DNA of 64,000 bases, taken from assembly GCA_024516155.1 (NCBI GenBank), contig JAJJXM010000049.1:310001-374000 (forward strand), read 5' to 3'. Positions 25,289 through 39,300 of this stretch are shown here, piece after piece; the stretch's first letter is position 1, and every line of letters starts with the position of its first letter. Under the pieces are notes generated by a model. That model was not told the DNA's origin and searched no databases. It saw only the letters and a list, made by a program, of their open reading frames with translations. This DNA comes from Pyronema omphalodes (lineage: Eukaryota; Ascomycota; Pezizomycetes; Pezizales; Pyronemataceae). The position numbers and the translations under genes were made by a program.

Positions 25289-25304
25289 GGGGGGGGGGGG
25301 GGGG
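25289..25304. repeat. Poly(G) run, 16 bases
   Basis: Sixteen consecutive G on the plus strand inside A/T-rich DNA. The length could vary between isolates or be mis-sequenced. Confidence 0.9.
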
Positions 25305-26765
25305 TGATTTATGTTGCCGTTTATGATGTACTTTAGATGGGAGTTGAACGATAAACTTAATGACATCATATTATTTTTATCCAGCAACTGAACCGTCAGC
25401 CGTCGTTTATTTTTTCTCTCTATTCCTTTGTCGTACAAAAAACATCGTGAAATTAAGAGAGTAATCGAATCGACAGTATGGTTGATTATGCGAGCAAGCA
25501 AGCAGTGATGAATATGTTTAGGTTGGTTTTTTTTTTTTTAGAAGTAAGCAATATTTTTTAAAAGCTTTACGGTTTGAATAACTCTAGCTATGCCATTACT
25601 GAATATGTGTTTTCTTTTTAGATAAGTTTATCCTATCATCATTAAGTCATATTTCAACGGAACCTTTCTCTTTAGTGACGTGGTAAGCAGAAAGAATTAT
25701 ACCACGCATTGATTGATATACACAAACCATGCTGGTGCAAAATATATGCAACATCAAAGCTTTCCTTCAAATCTGTGGCAATTGAATTTAATTTTCTAGC
25801 ACCTATATGAATGCACAGGTAATACACAACAATTATTAGATGCATTAGCAATGACATCAAGCACGTTAGAATTATTATCTTTCTTTAATTACGTATTTCA
25901 CCCCAAAAATCAATAGGGCAGCTTGATATACTTCTCCACAAAAACTTCCCACAGCCTCTCCACGTTTCCTCTCAAAGAACGCCGGAACTGATATGTTTTA
26001 GCGACGACATATTACATGGCCGGAGATGGACTTATAAACTATAGCATATCTTTCCCTACTTACCAAGCCTGCGAGCCCTGTAGAGTCTGATAGTATCCCG
26101 ACACCACAAAAATTATCTGTAGGGTCCATTTCTGCTTCATCAATCTACTACCTCCAGAGTCTAGAACCTTTCTCTATGTATTTATGTATAGACATAGCTA
26201 AACAAACATCTCAACCTGGATAAATAAATATCCAGGCCTTTGGAGGTATCGATGTGTCTACATATGTGTTAGGGTAGGGTTATATCTAGCATCTAGAACT
26301 AGCATACTTGAGCTTGTCCAAGTTCCCAATCCCGAGTTTCCGAACTCCGAACAAACCTCATCAGCGCCGAATCACCGAGTCACCGACAACCCCGGATCCC
26401 GGGTACACCAAAACGCTAAAATGATCCCCCGACTCCACTCAACTCGGCTCATTAGAATTGCGAACTGTTACCCCCCTAATCCCGAAGTTATGCCCCGAAA
26501 CTGTGAATGCCAAGTATGCCCCGAAGTTCCCAAGGTTCCCAAGGTTCCCAGGGTTCCCAAGGTTCGCCACCCGCTAAGAATATTAGAATATCACGGGATC
26601 CCATTTTTTGCTTGGGCGTGGCGAGGTATAATGTATGAGCGCTAAGTGTATGTAGATGAAGGGATCAAGGGAGGCATGCATTGTCTAGATCTCTGGATCT
26701 CTGGATTTACCGCGGTGGGATGACGGTGGGGATGATGGATATGCCGGGTATGGTGGGTATGGTGG

Positions 26766-26801
26766 GGGATTGGATTGGATTGGATTGGATTGGATTGGAT
26801 T
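26766..26801. repeat. Pentanucleotide repeat (ggatt)n
   Basis: About seven consecutive ggatt units, flanked by looser ggtatggtggg and ggatggat repeats. Confidence 0.9.
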
Positions 26802-27086
26802 AGGTTTGGGTTTGAGGTGAATAAATGAATGGATGGATGGGGGATCATAGGTCGAGTATGGGTAGTGATGAGTTAAAGATACTGAGAAGGTAGAGGAGAA
26901 GATCATGGTGGTTTACATACAACGTAAAGGTAAAGGTAAAAGCAAAGGTTCCCAACACCCCAAGGGCTCCCAGGGCCCCCAGTGTTCAGCTGATCAACTG
27001 ATAAAGTTATAAATTGATCTAATCAAGACACCAATTATCCGGAAGTAGAAGTTTCCCACATTTAACATCGCAGTTGTTGATTCCAA

Positions 27087-27244
27087 TACGAACCGTTTAA
27101 GGCCCTGATGCCAGTAAAAAAGATCATATGGCTTGATAAGTGCCTTAAATCACGTTTACATACGAACCGTTTAAGGCCCTGATTAAAACAGTAGAAGTAG
27201 AAAGACATCATATGGTTTAAGAATTACGTTAGATCACGTTTACA
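27087..27244. repeat. Imperfect direct duplication of about 75-84 bp
   Basis: Copy 1 (27087-27160) and copy 2 (27161-27244) both begin tacgaaccgtttaaggccc and both end atcacgtttaca, with the shared motif atcatatgg inside. They differ by small indels. I cannot assign a function. Confidence 0.8.
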
Positions 27245-30200
27245 TATACATACACATAGCAACCGACGGCCGTGCTTAAAATTTGTGTGAAGGTGACGAC
27301 GAGATGGAATTGTTGCAGCCGGTATACATACAGCGCCAGGAAACGCCCAACGGCTATCTATCAGGTTACTTGTACATGTGTAGAATACAGTCGTATGTTA
27401 CTCGGATTCGACGCCCGCGCGCTTTTGAGCCCTTTTGGCATGAATGAATCCAGGGACGATAAATCACTGGATACAGAGAAATGCATGCGATGGCAAACTT
27501 GATGACGGAATCCGCCACCAAAACCACAACCACCGTCTTACATGAGCGGAAGCCTGTAAAGCCAGAGGCCAGAAGCTAGAAGCCAGAAGCCACCAACTCC
27601 CTCGGGGATCATGTACTTGATATGATAAAGTACTTTGGCGTTACATTTTGCGTGCTTACGGGGACGGGGTAGATACAAATTCAAGGCTTCCACTTTATTC
27701 AAGCCTGCTTATCCTTATCATTAATTCTCCTCATTGTTTTTAATCTGTGGAAGCGAAAATGGTGTTCAAAGGGGAATATTAATCTCCACACCTAAGACAC
27801 ATAAGGACTGGAATTTAAACATGCAGCTCGGTTATGCGATGGTATCGATTGTGGTTTTCTAATACCGTAGGAAACATTATGATTGCTTGCATTTCTCGGT
27901 TATGATCATCTAGATAGATGTGATAATGGATAGATAATTCGTGCGCCGAGTAACCCCTTCCCCTTCCTCCTCCCACACCCGGGACCCGCCCACCACCAGA
28001 GCACGCCGAGTGTCAGGTCGAGTATTTAGTATTAGATTACCGAAGCCAAAAGCCTGAGCTGACCGGGCTCAGTTTCATGTTTTCTCTGCGCATGAATTGG
28101 ATGTGTATCAACATCGTTGGCAGAAATTAGAAGTGCCCTTGAGCGGAATCAACAGGAGCCGAGCTATCTAACTCTACATCTGGAACTTGCCAATGCGAAT
28201 CCTGCCTTTTTGTTGAACTGTCACGCAACAACAAAAGACAGGATATGATTTTGGATCGCTCAACGCCCAACAATCGTTACTGGATTGATGATCCCAGATC
28301 ATCCATGAATTGTCTAATCGCCAGAATGTCGCCAGGAATCGTGTAACAAACGTTCCGGATTGTTCTATGGTGCCATACGTGATCGCTGGATCGTCTTAAA
28401 ATTGTCTTGATATTTTCTTCGAAGCGCCCATTTACATGGTTCCATAATCGGCCCGAAAAAGAGGTCACACGCACAGAAATAGCCTGCTGCCCTAAAGACG
28501 CCGCAAATCTGCATCGTTTCCAGTGGAACTCTGGATGCTTGGTTTACTTTTGGAATCATCGACAAGATTCGCAAGTAAGCAACCAAGCAAGCAAGCCACC
28601 TGAGACAGACCACTCGATGCAGCTCGCGTTGCTTTGTGCAAGCCACACTCTAAGCAGTGAAACCGTTTTCCTAAGACAGCCTTTGGACGAAGCCCAATTC
28701 ATGGTGGAGCTGCCGTAGCTTGGGTAGCTCTGGTAGATTTGCAGTCTAGGTCGTCCGCAGGATATCGATCCGGTGAAAACGACGGAAACATGTTGGAGCT
28801 TGGAACCGCCGAAAAGACTCCATGAGAAGAAGGTGGGAAAGAAGAAAAAAAATGTTCCAGAAGCTTTCTGTTGAGCTTTATGGGTCGGAACTTACAGGAT
28901 CGGACAAACATCCGTACCCGGGATGAGCCGTTGGGGAGTAGTATGACAACCGGGATTTTTAGTTTCGGAGCTTCCCAACCTTCCCGGAGGGATGTTTCCC
29001 TATGATTTTGTGGGATAGCTTGCAAAGCAGTTCGAGGAATCGAAGCTTGGAAGGAACTGGAGTGAGAAGTTCGCGAAGCCGCCAGTTTGTGGGGTACATA
29101 CAGACGTCCGCAGAAGAGAACGTGGATAAAAAACTCAAAAAACTCAAAAGGCCGCAACGTGGAGACGTCGACAACTCGCTTGTTTGCCGGATGGCACATG
29201 GTGGATATTTGATACCTGGCAGTCGGAGCCTGACAGCTCATTGCACCTCGCTTGCGCCTTGCGGGTTCTCGGAAGTATGTGTGCTTGGGAAACAGCAGTC
29301 ACGCTGCTGAATATTGATACCTGAGTACCCAACAGTTTGATGGCAGCGGCTTCAACCATCGCACATTGGTAAATCGCCTTCCATCAAGCTCCACCTCCGA
29401 AACTTGAGCTCCTGCAAGCTTTCCGGTACTCTCCAGATCATGGTCACTTATCCAACCGTCTTTTTCTCCCACTTTTCTTTCTCACATCCTCAAGCTACGT
29501 CTTCTACAAACACCAGTTTTCCAGCTCAAGCTCCAGCTCCATCAAGGTACCACAAACCTGTTCGGCCCCGCGGCCACAGAGGCGATGGCCACCCAGGAAC
29601 AAATCTCCCCGCCACACCTTACCCGCTTATCCGCTCCGCCCGATATCGATAGATTCCATCATGCAGGACATTTTCCCACCCCCCTCCGCAGCCATGCACC
29701 CCGATAATCGGAATCGAGGTTTCAGGGGGGAGGGGATACGGCAGGAGTGACGTCGAAGGACACCGTCCCTCCGCAGGGCCTGCGCCACCACGTTCTCGGC
29801 GTGCTGCTTCGCCACACTCAAAATGTCGGGGATACTGTACAATGAAGATCACCCCCCTTGATGTGATGGCGAATTGAATTGCAATTGTGTGCGATTATCT
29901 GCGGCACAGACGAGGGGCATTGAGTTGCGTGCGAGGTTGACATCCAACCCTATTTCGTGATATGCAGGAGTCTTCCCTGGGCGATGAAGTGTTTAGAGAC
30001 TTGTTTCACCATTCAAGAATCACAAAGCAAAAAAACTGATCGTGCTATAGGATTTTTAAAGAAGGTCATGAAAGGGGAAAATATGTTAGAAAAAACGACT
30101 GACGCTTTGATGGCTTGCTACATTTTCCGTATCTTGATCCACCATCTTTCAGCTTCAGAGCTTGAATGCAGGATCCGGTTCCAAATACAGCATCCATTTG

Positions 30201-30646
30201 GTCTATATACATACACGCGCGCAACAGCGTAATTCGGCGTTCGGCTTCAAAACTTCATTCTATTGGCGACAAGCAGAAATTGAATTCAACTGGCCGAGAG
30301 AGTTTGTGCACTTTCCCGCTGTACCACAGGCTTCATTCAAAGGCGCCCACTAGTCGTTACCAAGGTGGTTTATTTTTACCTTTTTACGCGTTAAGATGAT
30401 ACCAAATTACCCCAGATTTGGAACAATTAACGGCTGCAACTAGTTGTGCTAGCCTGGTTTTCTATAACCCAATCTGCGTTGAATTTAATTGGGCCTTTGG
30501 TCTGACTGGCTGGGGGTTTTGGGCTTGGCCAAGGAAGAACCTGAATGAGGGGTCAGCAGGTGCTCGCGCCGATAATTTTTCCCTGTACCTGGCCCTGGTA
30601 AGACCTTCTGACTTTGTAGGCACTCAGAAAGGCGTGTCGATGCTGC

Positions 30647-30675
30647 TTTTTTTTTTTTTTTTTTTTTTTTTTTTT
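30647..30675. repeat. Poly(T) tract, about 29 bases
   Basis: A pure T run on the plus strand. It may be the tail of a minus-strand retrocopy, but I found no LINE or gene similarity to its right, so the origin is open. Confidence 0.85.
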
Positions 30676-32269
30676 CCTTATGGTTCAGCAGGGGTATCAT
30701 GGACAAGAGAACAGAAACGAAACTTCTACGGGCATGCAAAAAATTCTACGGTATCCAGGTTCATGCGGGAATATTCTATGCTCTCATATCTTCACCAACT
30801 TCGAGTTTGATATCACTTCCTTGGAAGTAATTCAAATTCGTGCTTTCAAATTTCGAACCTTCAATTTCCAGGCCGAAAGTGCAAAGTCGCTTCTCCACTG
30901 ATCCGCCGAATGTAAATCTCCTAAATCAAGAGCACGGAGCCGCTAGGAATAGCTTGAGAATTGGGAACCGAGACTAGTTCGGGACTGCGTGGTTGTTCCC
31001 TACGGCTCGTACTCTACACGGCGTAGGTTGGGGAATTAAAGTGCTGAGATATCGGATCGGATTACATATTCATGATGATGTGTAGTCCAATTCCAGTTGG
31101 ATGGCTTGGTCTTCAACGTCGAAATGCCGACACTTTTCGGGCTTCATGGAGCATTTTCGGACTTTATCAGCCATGAATATACACATTGACAGACCCTGAA
31201 CCCTACCATTGAGGTTATTTCGACTGAGAGATTTGGCGATATGAACAAGTTGGGCTGTTAATTGTTCTTCATTACGGTTATGCTGAGCATGGCACATCAT
31301 GTAGGAGCAGATCTGCGAAGGGGAAACGAAGAAGGGTTGTGCGACGTTGTTCCAGGCTAGGCCCTGGAAGGCAAGACGCTGCCCCTTTCGCGTCGTCGGA
31401 TGGCGGACATTGGTGTGTTTGCCACCACCACCATCAGCACCCTGAGCCCCTTGTTAGGCTGGATTGGATTGTATGGCTGTTCGTTGCTTGTTATGATTGC
31501 TGATGGCTGTCCATTTTTTGGGCGTCATGATAATTTGGATGACCGTTCTCAACAGAATAAGGCGGGCATCGGAATAATGGAATGCAGCAGAGTACTAAAT
31601 TCACAGACATGAATTCACTGTACTCTATGTGCGGCCTAACTGATCAGGTTGGCGGTGTGCGGTGTTCGGTGTCAGTCTTTGGCCGCCGTCGGTCTTTCGG
31701 CTTCAACTATTTCTATCATGGCTACGTCCTGTATAATTGTCCCTTTTTGCTGTTCCCCCCACCCCTTCATCCACCCCTCCATCAAAATATCAAATCATCG
31801 TCGCTGGCTTATGTTAGTTTTGCGTCTTAGGCTTCGCCTCACCGCCCTGTTGGCCAACCATTATTCATTGCCACCCTCCACATCATCATCACGCACAACA
31901 GGGCATGACGAGTAGTTAGGTCTATCGAGTCGTTGCCTCTGTTCGGGTTCGGTATTCTTTGTGTCTGTATCTTGTGCCGTATGTATCATAGAAACCCCGT
32001 TAAAATACATACCGTATACCGCATTGTCACCGTACTCTGTGGCTATATAATTGCAATTCTAGCACGCCATTTAACCTGTCGCAGCCCATCAGCTTTCGAA
32101 GAATCTCATCAAAAACACACACACACACACACTCCCCCTTCGCTCTCACCCGGCTCTGACCAGTGCCTTTCCACCAATTCGCATCCCCCAAGCACCTCTG
32201 AGCACACCCCCCTCGCCCCCAAGCATTCTCCCCCCCGTCACTCCACACCCCCTCCACTCCCAACCACCG

Positions 32270-32270
32270 C

Positions 32271-32299
<29 letters not shown>
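32270..32299. repeat. Poly(C) tract, about 30 bases, in the pyrimidine-rich leader of the small gene
   Basis: Thirty C in a row, embedded in about 600 bases (roughly 32100-32740) dominated by C with CCACCA repeats, ending at the start codon of the gene at 32745. Long C tracts are prone to length error. Confidence 0.9.
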
Positions 32300-32301
<2 letters not shown>

Positions 32302-32744
32302 TCCCCCCCCTAGTCGCCCACTTATCCGTCCCGTCCACCACCACACCTAACTGCAACTGCGACACCACTGCCTGCTAGACCACTTCCACTACGAGAAGTG
32401 CACTACCGCGCTACCACCAACACCGACACACCACCACCACCACCACCCATACCGCTGCTCCTAAACCACAACGGAGTCTCCACTAAACCCTCCACTACTA
32501 CTACCCTACCATCCCACCTCTGCTACTTGACCTACCTACCTTCCACCTCCACTCCGATTCACAACTCTCTCGATTAGATACATACCTGCTTCCCTCCCCG
32601 CCACCACCACCACCCACCACCACCACCACGACTATCGCTCTACACATCCAAACTACTACTACCGTTCAAAAAAACACTCGACTATCTGTTCAGCACCGCA
32701 TTACCGCTCCTTAATTCAACCGCCCGCAATAATCAAAGCTCATC

Positions 32745-33369
32745 ATGTCTTTCGGCTATCACTTCCAGGCACCATCCTCGGGCATCCGCTCTCGTAGGAA
32801 CCCTCACCGTCCCAATCCCACTTCTCTCAGATCCTTTCAAACTGTAAGGTCAAGGGAGGAGCTGACAGACAGCCCCACAGTCCCAACTTTCGTTGAGAAA
32901 TTTGAGGCCGGTCGGTCTTTCGACGTGGAGGACGACTTTGCTTTCATTCCGGATTTGTGCACAGAGGAAGAGGTATGTTAATCGGTCCTTCTACATGCCT
33001 GTGTGTCTCGGTACTGTGCAAAATATGCACAGCATTGCGCCATGTAAGGTCGTAGGAATGAACCAGGGGCTAACTATTGATTCTCCGTAGCGCATCATGA
33101 TGGACTCCGGTTCCGATCGCTCATCGACGTCAAGTGGATCGCCTCAATCATCTCCCCTACAGCACCAAGTACAACCTTCCGCATACCCTTACGCCTCTAC
33201 GTATAACATGCAGCAGCAAAACGTCCTAAAGTACTCTTCTCCAGTACCTGCACGACAGCGTAATGCCATTCCCATTGTAAACCCCTCAACAGGAATGCGT
33301 GTTCCCTCGCCTCCGCTTTCATCACCAAGCCGAGTAGGATCCCACAGCCTGTCCCGTCGGGCGTGGTAA
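32745..33369 (+). CDS. Small conserved-looking fungal protein of unknown function (2 exons, 168 aa)
   Basis: Exons 32745-32972 and 33091-33369; the 118-base intron starts GTATGT and has a gctaac branch site. The first exon codes a basic stretch (SGIRSRRNPHRPNPTSLRSF), then an acidic end (FDVEDDFAFIPDLCTEEE). The second is Ser/Pro/Gln-rich (SSTSSGSPQSSPLQHQ) and contains RNAIPIVNPSTGMRVPSPP. No membrane helix or signal peptide. It looks largely disordered. The IPIVNPSTG string faintly resembles short motifs of translation and RNA-binding factors, but I would not build on that. Balanced codons, good splice sites and a long leader suggest a genuine, regulated gene. Function unknown. Confidence 0.65.
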
Positions 33370-34993
33370 AGTCATGACTCTTAATGATCCTCTCACCACC
33401 CCATACGACTCGGTCTGGTACACTACTAAAAGTTCGATAATGCGGCATGGCAACATTCTTCCAACATCCACGAACTCCTCTATACCTTCTCCTCCTCTTC
33501 AACTTTACATACCTATACCTCTATTGCGTCTTCGTCCTTCTTCACCTCAGCGACAAGCGTTGCTCTGTTAATAGAATGCCTCGGTGCTAACAACTTGTAC
33601 TTTTTGGGTGTATCAACCTTTGGGAATGGTGTTAAGTGTGCATTTGCTTTTGTTCACGGTCGGGTTTCCATCTTCATTTTCTGGGGTTTATTTTGGGGAT
33701 CATAAAAAGAGTTGCGTGATTTTAGCGTCATGAAAAGCGAAAATTGGCTTCTATGCCAACTGGTATAAATACTGTTTTCTCTTTCCACATTTTGTTTTAC
33801 TTATACATAGTTTCGTTTCTGTTTTTTCTACTCTTCCTGTCGCTTACTTTTTCCTTTGTAACTTGGGTTTACTATTACTAGTACTCGGGAGTTTTTTGTT
33901 GTGTATCACTGGCGATTAAGGCATGGGGGTTTTCACTACTGCTTTTCGTTTTTGCTTTTATGGGGCGGGAAAGGATCACGGGGTACCGGGAAACGGATTG
34001 TCATGGAAGGCAATAGGGATCGGTCTCTTTGTTTTCTGTTTTGTGTTTTTCTCTCACTGTTTGTGGTTTTCTGCTTTTGCTTCTGCTATTTTATGGGATC
34101 GGCGGGCTGGGTTTTTTACCGGGATGGCGAAATGAATATATAGTACAAAACTATGTTGGTTGTTTGTTGTTTGGATATCATTTTTTGTTGTAAACGGGGA
34201 GTACTTAACATGTTGGATGGCTTTTTTTGGATTAGGAATATCAATATCTAGCTTTTGTAAAGGGGATAGCTTGTATTTATGAATGACAGAAGATCATTGT
34301 GATTGATTATCTGAAGGTTCTCATATTGCTTCGCTTTTGTGAATGAGTAACTTGGTCCTTTGCAATTGGTAACTGAACCTGGGAAGTAGCGATTCCATGG
34401 CTACCTCATGAAAGTCATTATAACTGATAGTCATACGATATTCCCTAGCAACTACAGTAGCTACCTTCAATCTTAGCCATATCATTCACCTCACTCAATA
34501 AATACCCCATAATCCAAAAAGCTTTCAACCACAGTATTTATTTATTAATCCCATCCATTGGCGGCTTTATATACTTAACCCCAATGTCAATAGAGATAGA
34601 TCAGGTATACACGATTCCACGGCATGGAATTATCTAAGTTTTGTTAAGGTTTTTATTTACAATTTATTGGTGTATTAATGGGTTTTTATATTCATGGTAT
34701 AAAGTCCCTTATTCCCATCCCTTCCCTTGACCTCGCTTCCATTCCCTTCCAGCTTAACCTCGCTTGTCCTGAACCTTGCTTCCCCCGGTACATCGTTATG
34801 AAATTATATACAAGAAGCTAAGAATAATCAATAATGAATAATTAATAATGAATAACGAATTTCTTATCTTGTATGAAATATAAATCTCCTTATATGTATA
34901 CTTGCTGTACTGTAACTGGAACTATAACTGTAATTGTACTATAGCTTTGACTTGGTAATATTGGAATTGGAGGTATAAACCCCTCCTCCCCCC

Positions 34994-35066
34994 AACACAC
35001 ACACACACACATACACACACACATACACACACACATACATACACACATACATACACACACATACAC
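34994..35066. repeat. (CA)n / (acacat)n microsatellite
   Basis: Alternating ac dinucleotides interrupted by at at regular spacing (acacacacacatacac). Simple slippage repeat. Confidence 0.95.
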
Positions 35067-36352
35067 CTTTAATGAAATAATGGAGTTCTTAGTTCTTGCT
35101 GGATGTTAGTTTGTTGGTTCGTTGGTGTCTTATACTATTCCTCTGTCAGTTACGGTAAGGCTGTAGGATGATAAAGATGATGAAGATGATGGAAAGTGAG
35201 GTGGTGGGATGGATTGTATAGTGGATTATTGAGGTGTAGAGGTATAGGTTGTGAGTAGAGAAGGAAGGAAGGGAGGAAGAAATAGGGAGGGAGAAGGGGG
35301 TTTGAACCGGAGGACTGAAGAACCGGAGGACTAAAAGACTGTAGTATCAAAGAAGAAGTATCAAAGGAGAAGTATCAAATCGAAGTATTAAAACATCAAA
35401 GCAAGAAGAAGAAGCAGAAATTCAACATCCGCATTTTTGGGGGTTTAGGGTTTGTGTACCAATTTCAAAGTCGTAATCCAATATACCGTCGGAGAAGTTA
35501 GGGTTATGAGGTTATTGTATATTCCAGAATTTTATGTAGCGTTGGTTCGAGTCTTGTTTTGAATTCCAGATTTTGGGGGATTGGAAGGGGTTATGAAAGA
35601 TGGGAAGTGGAGGATAGAAAGTGGGGTTATGTGATGTGGGGCTCTAGTTTTACTTGTGGGTGCTGATGGGTAAAGAATTTGATGTGCTTTGGGTATGTTG
35701 ATTGGTGTTGTATGATGTTGGTGGGAGTTTATATTTGGTTACTATATATCAAGTCTCTTGTTTTATCTCATCAGATCATAGATGTCGGTATTAATCAAGC
35801 AATAGCTGGAGGTTCCTTGTGAAAATCTTTTAAGCTGCTAAGGGAACATCCTTCCTTGAGGGTTTGATTTTACTGTATATCTAAGGAACGCATATGTAAA
35901 AAACTTATCCATCACCTATGGATTCTTCCAAATCTCTTGGGTATCGCATTATATGGTGGTATGTCATGATTACAAGTTGACATATGTATAATCAATAACT
36001 AGTCACTATTAGTCCGCAGACGTTCTGACTGTAAGTCTTCTATCTTGAACCAGTTGATTGTAGATATCTCCATATCCGCATACGCTTGAAATCATATGGA
36101 GATTTACTGAGATTTAATGCTGGGGGTTTCATGTTATATACTAGCCTCACGCTCAACATTCATATAGATGAGTATGTAGCACACAAGGGTTTTATTGAAA
36201 ACATTAACATTCTTGTTATATGTAGACGTTGGTTAGGCATGCATCCGCTGATCTTGTACTTTGGTTATTGTCGAACAAACGGCCTTGTCGTTGTATCGAT
36301 CATTTATCTCTAACATCAAACTACTGGATCCCTTGTGTACCTCCCGTCGATC

Positions 36353-36380
36353 TTTTTTTTTTTTTTTTTTTTTTTTTTTT
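36353..36380. repeat. Poly(T) tract, about 28 bases
   Basis: A pure T run with no recognisable retroelement sequence beside it. Confidence 0.9.
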
Positions 36381-39300
36381 CATCGAAATAATTCCCGGCG
36401 GAGTTCCGTATCTCGTCATTCCTCATTCATTAACCCGTCCAATCCTTCCGTTCTTCATAATCATCCATTAACTGATTTGAGAACCCAACACTCTGCAGCA
36501 TTCCAACCCACAGCTCACGAGGAATTATCTCGCTATCTCACCATCTCGCCAAGATGTTAGTTCCCGTAGCCGGGGCGTAAAGCGTGAGAGGTTTAAAGCG
36601 CTATGATAAAGTGGTGGAGTGGTGGAGTGCTGGAGTGCTGGAGTGCTGGAGTTAAAAAAAACCCCTATGTATCCATCCATCCTATGATCCAAAGAAGCCT
36701 AGTTAGCTGGATCTAGGCAGGTACCATGAACTGTGGCTTTCCCTAAGGTTCGTTTCTTTCCCGGGCCCCTGGTTCACCGCGCGCACCTGGTCATCCGTAC
36801 GCGTACCTACATGAACTGAACGAAGGCCGTACGTTTATGACCATAGCACCATATCGAGAAAGAGCGAGAGAGAGAAGAACAATACGGAGCCCCCTATCCT
36901 ATTTAGAATATAGCGCCATATATATAAACATACATAGTTCCTTTTTCTTCCCGCCTTTATTAGCTTCGACAGTTCCCCCAGGTGACAGACATATAAATTT
37001 AGACCTTATTTAGACATAGTGGAGTATATAAAAACTTCATTAATTTCCCGAATCATCATCATTTGAGAAAAACTAGGTTACAGACTGTACTAGTTATATG
37101 TAACGCTCGGGAGTTGTAATTCATCCAACAATGATCACCTTTCGTTCGGTCTGCAAATGCTCACGCGCGCATCGTAATCCCCTAACAAAATGAAATATGA
37201 TTCGTAATGCAATAGATACGTGTGCGATGCTACGTAGATGCTATGTATGTAGATGCTAGATGCTAGATGCTCGATGCGCTGGCTTTCTACTGTACTGTAC
37301 TGTACTATATAGGAGTACTATATCCTTGGCTTGGCTTTGTTTGGCTCTGCCTGGCTTTGTCTGGCTTTACTTTGCTTGGTTAGACTTCACAAATATCGTA
37401 AATTGCCATACTTGTACATATGTAGATACTAACTTACGATTTTTTTTTTCTTCAGCACAGAACGTCCTTACATCACTCCTCACCTTACAATCTGTAATGA
37501 CAACCGTATAGGACTATCCGATAGCAGATATCACGCTGTGTATCTGCTCCACTTTGACTTAACACCCCCCCGATGACCTCCCCAATAGGTTGAGTGTATC
37601 CTAGTCCTTGGTGACCCTTACAGCTTCCTTCTTGATACACCATAATCCTATCAGCAACCAACCGATTCGGATCCTGGATGCGAAAAAAAATGAAATAAAA
37701 TAAACCTGCACAAAAAAAAAAAACAAATAGGCTTGGTATAGTTCTATATTCAATAAAGGTAAGATAAGTCTATGTAGAAATAAAGTAAAGTGAAAGTACA
37801 GTAAAGCAAAGTAAAGCCAAGTAAAGTAACCCTACAACCTACCTATCTACCATCACCCCTACATACTCCACACAGCAAGTTTGTTTCAGGGGTGATGATC
37901 TTTTTAATAGGGGAGCCGATATATGCACCATATATCTTTCGCAGGGTACATACACACGGCGCCTACAGAAATAGAGTTTCAGAAAACAACTGCACATAGT
38001 GAGCTATGTAACACTCTTTCATTGTTTTTTTCTTTTCTCTCTTTTCCCATTTTGGTAATTGCGATATCGATGCGATAAAGTATTCTATATGGTGCGACAA
38101 CTCCCTCATGATACATATGTAGAAGAATAAAGGGTCCTGTCCTAGGTTCTACACATGTATATCTTCTGAAACATGATCGTTGCTACGCGCCGTGGAGTTG
38201 CAGATTTACATACACATACATACAGAATAGGAAAAAGTAACTATTCATGGGAAAGCACTCGTGGGGTGGCTATTAGGTTAGACTTGGGAAATGTGATTTA
38301 AGCGGGGTAATGTTTATAACTATATGTATGTACATAACAAAACCTTGGGTTTATAGATGTGGATCCCTGGGGTTATGTTTACTACGGTTATGAACTTGTA
38401 ATAGGGTACATGCAGGGTTGGAAGAGTTTTGGTGCGAGGCCGCGGCTTGGATGAACTTTGTAGCTACAATATATCTATTGTTTGATCCCCGCTTGCGATT
38501 TCTGTTTTTTTCGGGGTGACTCTGTCTATGTATGTGTTAGTCAGCGGGAACTTGGCAGTGTTTATATGGCAATGCCGTGTTGCGGAAATGCTGTGTTGCG
38601 AATATGCTGTGTTGTGGTTGTAAAGTTTGAGTTTTGGTTCACATTGGAATTCTTTTGATCCTCCGTGTACAAAAGAATTGCCGCACATATCATGTTTCGA
38701 GACTTGATCACGGGATTTGATGTAGCCTGACGATAATAAAGAACCTATGATATCCCTAACACTGTACATATCCCTCGATGCCTCGATCTACTGGATACGA
38801 TGTTGATGCTGTTATGCGGTAAGAATGCGGGTTGGTAAGGTGATGACGTGAGCATGCAATATCGAGATAACCGTTGCACGCAGTACATCAGTAATCATTT
38901 TTCTATATGTATAAATTATTCTACCTTTACGTCTGTATCTAAGATGTACACTCCTTAACAGAAGAAATTACTCGATCAAGGATACAGAGATAAGAAATAG
39001 ATGGTCAGATGAGATGGTTCAGGTACAATAAAATTTCAGATACTCCGTTAGATTCAGTTGCAATCAAAAGCCCTTGAGTGCGCATACCTACCTCAACGCA
39101 GCCTTGGAGGAATGCATTTGTGTTGTGCGAACTTGATGCGTTGCCAAGTGAAAAGTTCGCATAAGACGATTTATACCGCTCAGATCGGAGCCTTCTTTAA
39201 TGCGAGCTGCCGGGGGGTGGGTATCCTAGGATGGATAGACGTAGGTTGCAAATAACACAGAACCGCAGCACTGCAGAACCGCAGAACTGTAGAATAAAGT

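Larger units (their letters stand above)
19904..32744. other. Long gene-poor, low-complexity region
   Basis: I support no protein-coding gene in these 12.8 kb. It is dense in simple repeats (listed separately), homopolymers and T/A/G-rich tracts, with small frames lacking family resemblance or splice structure. It probably includes the 3' UTR of cyclin C and a long upstream region or leader of the small gene at 32745. Unannotated non-coding RNAs cannot be excluded. Confidence 0.5.

Noticed and set aside
28699..29241. 180-codon minus-strand open frame (MSCQAPTARYQISTM...)
   Set aside because: It has an ATG, but composition is Ser/Pro/Phe-biased, no family is recognised, no introns or neighbours support it, and it lies in a low-complexity desert.
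30418..30810. 130-codon frame crossing a poly(T) run
   Set aside because: The run of 29 T codes a Phe stretch in the middle, and the rest has no family resemblance. A retroposed tail is likelier than a gene.
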